Shown: positions 60,234 through 64,000 of the stretch, in pieces
Position numbering within the stretch: the stretch's first letter is position 1
How the letters are laid out: every line of letters starts with the position of its first letter
NCBI GenBank assembly: GCA_041918155.1
Contig: JAYRWH010000091.1
Coordinates: forward strand, 72,685 to 136,684
Origin: UBA668 sp041918155
GTDB lineage: Bacteria > Actinomycetota > Acidimicrobiia > Acidimicrobiales > Ilumatobacteraceae
Length of the DNA stretch: 64,000 nucleotides
Reading direction: 5' to 3'
The notes under the pieces: generated by a model
What the model was told of the DNA's origin: nothing
Seen by the model: the letters and a program-made list of their open reading frames with translations, nothing else
The model's database searches: none
Translations under genes and position numbers: made by a program

Positions 60234-60563
60234 ATGGCGTTCGACGAGGGGCTCGCGGAGCGGGTGCGGATGTTGACCGAGGGCGAGCCGGCGAGGTCGG
60301 AGCGCAAGATGTTCGGCGGGCTGTGCTTCATGCGCGAGGGCAACATGTTCTGTGGCGTCCTCGGCGAGGATCTGATGGTGCGGGTCGGCCGTGCCGCATA
60401 CGCGGCCAGCCTGGAGGAGCCCCACGCGAGGGTGATGGACTTCACCGGGCGTTCGTCGAAGGGCATCGTCTATGTCGCCCCCGAGGGGATCCGCGAGGAC
60501 GAGGACCTCGAGCGCTGGCTGGCGAAGGGGATCGCCTACGCCGCCTCCCTCCCGCCGAAGTAG
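60234..60563 (+). CDS. TfoX N-terminal domain protein
   Basis: A 109-residue protein matching the TfoX_N family: RVRMLTEGEPARSERKMFGG, then LCFMREGNMFCGVLGEDLMV and the closing WLAKGIAYAASLPPK. In gammaproteobacteria the domain occurs in a competence regulator, but single-domain members elsewhere have no proven role. TACGAT (60222-60227) 6 bases before the ATG sets the start. It diverges from the ars operon, sharing an 86-base promoter region. Confidence 0.85.
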   Translation: MAFDEGLAERVRMLTEGEPARSERKMFGGLCFMREGNMFCGVLGEDLMVRVGRAAYAASLEEPHARVMDFTGRSSKGIVYVAPEGIREDEDLERWLAKGIAYAASLPPK

Positions 60564-60577
60564 GCCAGCGACGCGGC

Positions 60578-61180
60578 TCAGGCTCGGGCCGTCGGGCCGT
60601 CGATCGGAGCGGTGACGTCGAAGCCCATGTTGAGTACGTCCATGAGCGAGAGGCGGCGGTCGGAGGCCGCCCACCAGCTGACGCCGGCGCGAACCACGGC
60701 GAGCACGCTGGCGACGAGCATTCGCACCGTCGGGTCGGTGGCTGGGTCGGTGCCGAGCCGGTCCGCGAGCGCGGCGGTGAGGGCCCGCTCCACCTCCTCG
60801 GTGGCCGCGAGGTGTTGGGGGATGAGCTTCGGGTAGCGCTCGACGAGATCGTGGCGAAGCTGCCAGCGGCTGATCCGCTCGTGCGGGTCGGCGCCGTCGA
60901 TGAGCACGGCGCGCAGCACCGTGAGCGGGTGTTCGCCGGCGGGCCGGTGGAGCACCTCGTCGACGATGCCGGCGAGCGTGATCGGATCGAGCGCGACGAG
61001 GGCCTCCTCCTTGCAGGAGAAGTGGTTGAAGAAGGTACGTGACGTGTAGCCGGCGGCCTCGGCGATGTCCTCGACGGTGGTGCCATCGAGCCCGCGCTCA
61101 TCGACGATCGTGCGCGCCGACTCGACGAGGGCCCGGCGGGTCATGGCCTTCTTGCGATCACGCAGCGATTCGGCCTCCAT
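60578..61180 (-). CDS. TetR-family transcriptional regulator
   Basis: A 200-residue TetR repressor. The HTH is about residues 12-58 (MTRRALVESARTIVDERGLD, VEDIAEAAGYTSRTFFNHFS); the rest is a helical ligand domain with a Cys/Trp-containing stretch. A minus-strand TAGGCT ends 6 bases before the ATG. It diverges from the FAD monooxygenase gene, the standard arrangement for a repressor controlling its neighbour. Inducer unknown. Confidence 0.9.
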   Translation of the reverse strand: MEAESLRDRKKAMTRRALVESARTIVDERGLDGTTVEDIAEAAGYTSRTFFNHFSCKEEALVALDPITLAGIVDEVLHRPAGEHPLTVLRAVLIDGADPHERISRWQLRHDLVERYPKLIPQHLAATEEVERALTAALADRLGTDPATDPTVRMLVASVLAVVRAGVSWWAASDRRLSLMDVLNMGFDVTAPIDGPTARA

Positions 61181-61238
61181 GCGGCGAGCCTAGGCGGCCG
61201 GTGCCGGACGGTTCACGATGCGAAGTCAGCAGGGTCAC

Positions 61239-61251
61239 TTCATAATATGAA
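61239..61251. promoter_or_regulatory. Candidate TetR operator
   Basis: TTCATAATATGAA is a perfect 13-base palindrome in the 151-base gap between the divergent tetR and monooxygenase genes. A related half, TGTGAAACG, at 61264 repeats TATGAAACG at 61246. The AT-rich site stands out in a GC-rich gap. Confidence 0.55.
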
Positions 61252-61331
61252 ACGCTTCAGATTGTGAAACGAGCGTGCTACTCTGCCCGGGGGCTCGGGG
61301 TGCGAGCCCGCCTGGAGAGAGGGGTACCCAC

Positions 61332-62495
61332 GTGGGCAGCAGTTGCGATGTCGCGGTCATCGGCGGCGGGTTGGCGGGCGGTGCCGCCGCGCTGGCGTTC
61401 GCCCAGCAGGGGTGCAGCGTGCGCGTGTTCGAGCGTCGCGACCTGGCCCGCGACCCCAACCGCGGCGACATCCTCCACCCGCCGACCGTGGGCGTGCTCG
61501 ACCGGCTCGGCGTCGTCGGGCTGCTGAAGGAGCGCGGTGCCACCGGACTGCGCGGGGTGGAGGTCGTCAGCCCGGAGCGCACGCTCGCGGTCACCCAGCA
61601 CGACCTCGACTACGTCATCCTCAACCACGCGGAGATGGAGGCCGTCCTGCTGGAGGCCGCGGCGGCGCAGGGCGCCGACGTGCTCAACGAGCCGGTGCGC
61701 AGCCTTGCCCGTGACGGCGACGCGGTCGGCGCCGGCTGGGTGCTCACCACCGACGCCGGCACCACCCACGCCCGTTTCGTGGTCGGGGCCGACGGGGCCG
61801 ACTCGCTCACGCGGCGCACCCTGGGCATCGAATACTCCAACGTCCACGAGTTCGCCCACTCGCTGGTGGTGCTCCACGCCGACACGCCCGATTGGCTGGA
61901 GAACGAGCACGGCTGGACGCTCTACTGCCCGCAGGGCGCAGTGTTCATCCTGCCCACCACGCCGGTCGGCCGGATCCGTGTCGTCATCACGGTGCCCAAG
62001 GACGACGCCAAGATCTGGATGACCTCCAGCGAGGAGGAACTCGCCCGGCGGCTCGGCGAGTGGCACCCGAAGCTCGGCGGGCTGAAGCTCACCAAGCGTG
62101 GCGGCTCGCACGTCTACCGCCTCAAGCGCACCCATGTCGGCGCCTATTCGGGCCCGCACGCCGGCCTGGTGGGCGACGCGCTCCACACCACGCACACGAT
62201 GGGTGGCCAGGGGCTGAACATGGCCATCCAGGACTCCGCCCAACTCGCCTTGCTGGTGGGCCCGGTGCTGCGCGACCCGGCAGCGACGGAGGCGGCGCTG
62301 AACGCGGCGCTGGCCGACTACGAGGCGATCCGCCGGCCGATCAACACCTCCACGCTCGACATCGCGCAGTGGGCCTCGCAGATGGCCGAGCCGGGCGACG
62401 AGGGCTACCAGTTCGCCCTCGACTTCTATCGCCAGGCCGAGGCCGACCCCGACTTCCTCAAGAACTTCGGGGCCCGCTTCGGTGGCCGGGCCTGA
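61332..62495 (+). CDS. FAD-dependent aromatic-ring monooxygenase (PHBH type)
   Basis: A 387-residue flavoprotein. The dinucleotide loop VIGGGLAGGAAALAFA is at the start, GADGADSLTRRTLG in the middle and GDALHTTHTMGGQGLNMAIQ near the C-terminus (FAD ribityl). This is the class A hydroxylase fold for phenols, aromatic acids or related rings, using NAD(P)H. GAGAGAGGGG upstream supports the GTG start at 61332. The divergent TetR gene probably controls it. It converges on the SnoaL-like gene. Confidence 0.9.
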   Translation: MGSSCDVAVIGGGLAGGAAALAFAQQGCSVRVFERRDLARDPNRGDILHPPTVGVLDRLGVVGLLKERGATGLRGVEVVSPERTLAVTQHDLDYVILNHAEMEAVLLEAAAAQGADVLNEPVRSLARDGDAVGAGWVLTTDAGTTHARFVVGADGADSLTRRTLGIEYSNVHEFAHSLVVLHADTPDWLENEHGWTLYCPQGAVFILPTTPVGRIRVVITVPKDDAKIWMTSSEEELARRLGEWHPKLGGLKLTKRGGSHVYRLKRTHVGAYSGPHAGLVGDALHTTHTMGGQGLNMAIQDSAQLALLVGPVLRDPAATEAALNAALADYEAIRRPINTSTLDIAQWASQMAEPGDEGYQFALDFYRQAEADPDFLKNFGARFGGRA

Positions 62496-62522
62496 GCGGC
62501 CGCGAGGCGCCGCGCCGCGGCC

Positions 62523-63047
62523 TCAGGAGAGGCCGTGCCGCTCCAGGGTGCGCACCAGCGCGTCGACATAGTCGGTGCCGTTGGCGAACGGGCCGCGCAT
62601 GCCGATCGCGAGTTCGAGGAACGGGCCGTACTCCTCGTCGTTGGGGAACGTCTCCCAGCGGGTGATCTCGCAGTTCTCGTTCGTGTCGACGAAGCCGATG
62701 GAGTAGAAGCCCATCTTCTTGCCGCCGTGAGTGGTGCCCTCCCAGCGGGTGCGCATCACGAAGCCGTTGTCCGACGGCCAGCACTTGAACTCGGCCGGGC
62801 CCCAGTCGGAGAACGTCGCGGTGTAGGCGCGGGCTTCCATCGTGGCGCACAAGGCGGCGCCGACGGCGAGGTTCTCGTCGAGCGCAATGACCTGATCGCC
62901 GGTGAAGTACGGCGACGAATAGATGGCGTCGGCCGCGTACACCCACTCGGCGTACTGGCCGCCGCCGTGCACGTCGTGAGACGTGTACGCGTCACGGTAG
63001 GCCTCGGCCATGCGGCGGTGCTTGGCGATGCGGTCTTCGAGCTTCAT
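62523..63047 (-). CDS. SnoaL/NTF2-like protein
   Basis: A 174-residue alpha+beta-barrel (cystatin-like) protein, beginning LEDRIAKHRRMAEAYRDAYT and with WVYAADAIYSSPYFTGDQV, then WEGTTHGGKKMGFYSIGFVD. Such folds form a small-molecule cavity and act as isomerases, cyclases or hydrolases. It is convergent with the monooxygenase (27 bases between stops), and both may belong to one catabolic route, though opposite strands mean separate promoters. GAGGGGGAC is the ribosome-binding site. Confidence 0.8.
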   Translation of the reverse strand: MKLEDRIAKHRRMAEAYRDAYTSHDVHGGGQYAEWVYAADAIYSSPYFTGDQVIALDENLAVGAALCATMEARAYTATFSDWGPAEFKCWPSDNGFVMRTRWEGTTHGGKKMGFYSIGFVDTNENCEITRWETFPNDEEYGPFLELAIGMRGPFANGTDYVDALVRTLERHGLS

Positions 63048-63091
63048 GTGTCCCCCTCGCGGCCGCTCTGTGGCGGCAGCGGATTGAAAAC

Positions 63092-63871
63092 CTAGTTCTC
63101 AACGAGCTGCGAAGTCGAGACCCAGACATCGACGGTCACCGAAGCAGGGCCTTCGACCCGGGCGCCTGCCTGCCAGCGGATCGGGGTCATGAGGAACAGG
63201 TCGTGGGCGGCGTCGGCGGGGAGGTCGAGCGTGAACTCGATATGCGTGGCAGCGACCGCCTCGGGCGGGGGAGTCGAGCGCCGTTGCATCCGCTCGGCCA
63301 CCTTGTGCTCCGATTCGCCGGTGGGCACGGGGCGCATCTCCTGCAGGTGGCGCGGCCCGGGCGTGACCGCGACCCACCAACCATCGGGTCGCAGCACGCG
63401 GGCGAACTCATCGAACGGGTGTGGCGCGAACACCGAGATCACCGCGCCCACCGCGTGATCGAGCACGGGCAGCCGGTACGCGGTGCCGACGACGAACTGG
63501 ATGGTGGGGTGGGCGCGTGCCGCCATCTGCACCGCGGCCTTGGAGATGTCGAGCCCGTAGCGTTCCTCGGCGGCCAGGCCGGAGAGGTAGTAGCCCTCGC
63601 CGCAGCCCACGTCGAGCACCGGGCCGCGCGGCTCGCCGACGGCGCGGGCGAGCGCGTTGGCGATTGGTGAGTAGTGCCCCGCGGTGAGGAAGCGTCGTCG
63701 GGCCGCGAGTGCATCGGGCGTGTCGCCGGCGATGACCGTCGGGCCGAGCCGGCCACCCACGAACAAATTGAGATAGCCGCCGCGGCCGCGGTCGAAGGAG
63801 TGCCCGCTGGGGCAGGTGGCGCCTCGGCCGTTGAGCGTGAGCGCTAGGGCGCAATGCGGGCAGGCGAGCAC
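63092..63871 (-). CDS. 23S rRNA (guanine-N1)-methyltransferase, RlmA type
   Basis: A 259-residue enzyme. The N-terminal zinc finger is Cys4, Cys7, Cys20 and His24 (CPHC...CPSGHSFD); the methyltransferase loop VLDVGCGEGYYLSGL begins near residue 86, with APHPFDEFARVLRPDGWWV following. Family members methylate G745 or G748 in 23S rRNA; the G748 type (RlmA-II/TlrB) is usual in Gram-positives and alters macrolide response. TACCCT on the minus strand 6 bases upstream supports the GTG start. Confidence 0.9.
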   Translation of the reverse strand: MLACPHCALALTLNGRGATCPSGHSFDRGRGGYLNLFVGGRLGPTVIAGDTPDALAARRRFLTAGHYSPIANALARAVGEPRGPVLDVGCGEGYYLSGLAAEERYGLDISKAAVQMAARAHPTIQFVVGTAYRLPVLDHAVGAVISVFAPHPFDEFARVLRPDGWWVAVTPGPRHLQEMRPVPTGESEHKVAERMQRRSTPPPEAVAATHIEFTLDLPADAAHDLFLMTPIRWQAGARVEGPASVTVDVWVSTSQLVEN

Positions 63872-64000
63872 ACCGCGAGGGTATCCGGGGTGTGGTGCCC
63901 GGGCCGCCGTTCGGGCTTCTGGCCGTGTCGTTCGCGGTCCGTTCGCGTGGTTCCGATTTCGAGAGAAATCCCTGGTCAGATGTTGTTTTCGGGTTGCGAA

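Noticed and set aside
58437..60674. Upstream continuation (total 1158 codons) of the arsJ frame
   Set aside because: The translation is Arg/Pro/Ala-rich in the region of GAPDH and arsRC, whose own frames hold all family motifs; it is a GC-rich shadow frame.
63872..64000. Possible further gene at the right edge
   Set aside because: Apart from the -10 box of the RlmA-type gene no frame with start, ribosome-binding site or family motif was found in the last 129 bases.

Overview
The window is high-GC chromosomal DNA packed with genes. It looks like an actinobacterium, most likely of the Acidimicrobiia/Ilumatobacter type; the lineage is inferred from gene content and no database search was run. 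Pointers are a mycothiol synthase (mshD) with a mycothiol-dependent-isomerase relative, a DUF3499-like protein, a primary sigma factor directly behind dnaG, an AftB-like GT-C glycosyltransferase, and many genes whose -10 box lies only 6-9 bases before the start codon, as in leaderless transcripts. About 70 protein genes, four tRNA genes (Val-CAC, Asn-GTT, Met-CAT, Val-TAC) and one candidate small RNA are described. No insertion sequence, prophage or CRISPR array was seen, and no gene-free stretch exceeds 300 bases.

Layout. 1-7.2 kb: polyamine uptake and breakdown (aldehyde dehydrogenase end, N-carbamoylputrescine amidase-like nitrilase, Lrp/AsnC regulator, PotA-type ATPase, Tat/lipoprotein PotD, one fused PotB-PotC permease, a 2-hydroxyacid dehydrogenase). 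7.2-16.5 kb: housekeeping (tRNA-Val, ABC ATPase, M23 peptidase, Rieske oxygenase, rlmN, M3 peptidase, mshD, nth). 16.56-16.69 kb: a candidate three-hairpin RNA. 17.1-26.7 kb: hisC-hisB-hisH-hisA-hisF with overlapping start/stop codons, two homocysteine methyltransferase-family genes, a GroES-like protein, then hisI overlapping trpE. 26.8-37.4 kb: ygfZ-like gene, M50 peptidase, pyruvate phosphate dikinase, AIM24-like protein, TerC, dnaG-rpoD and tRNA-Asn. 37.5-45.0 kb: a cell-envelope group (acyltransferase, GT-C glycosyltransferase, phosphodiester glycosidase, large lipoprotein). 45.0-50.3 kb: GntR-controlled acyl-CoA dehydrogenase and phosphotransferase, small acidic proteins, inositol monophosphatase-like enzyme and tRNA-Val. 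50.5-52.3 kb: a 12-TM membrane protein next to a lipoprotein cytochrome c.

The most interesting parts are: (i) 52.5-56.3 kb, a 680-residue protein whose C-terminal half resembles the cyanobacterial acyl-ACP reductase, including its cysteine, joined to an unrecognised N-terminal half and overlapping an SDR16C-like dehydrogenase; (ii) 57.2-60.2 kb, an arsenate-detoxification operon (ArsR-ArsC fusion, GAPDH, ArsJ) in which the GAPDH frame is complete but carries two in-frame stop codons; (iii) the candidate small RNA at 16.6 kb; (iv) the leaderless-promoter signature, which also settles several start codons. The last part (60.2-63.9 kb) holds a TfoX-N protein, a divergent TetR/FAD-monooxygenase pair, a SnoaL-like protein and an RlmA-type rRNA methyltransferase.
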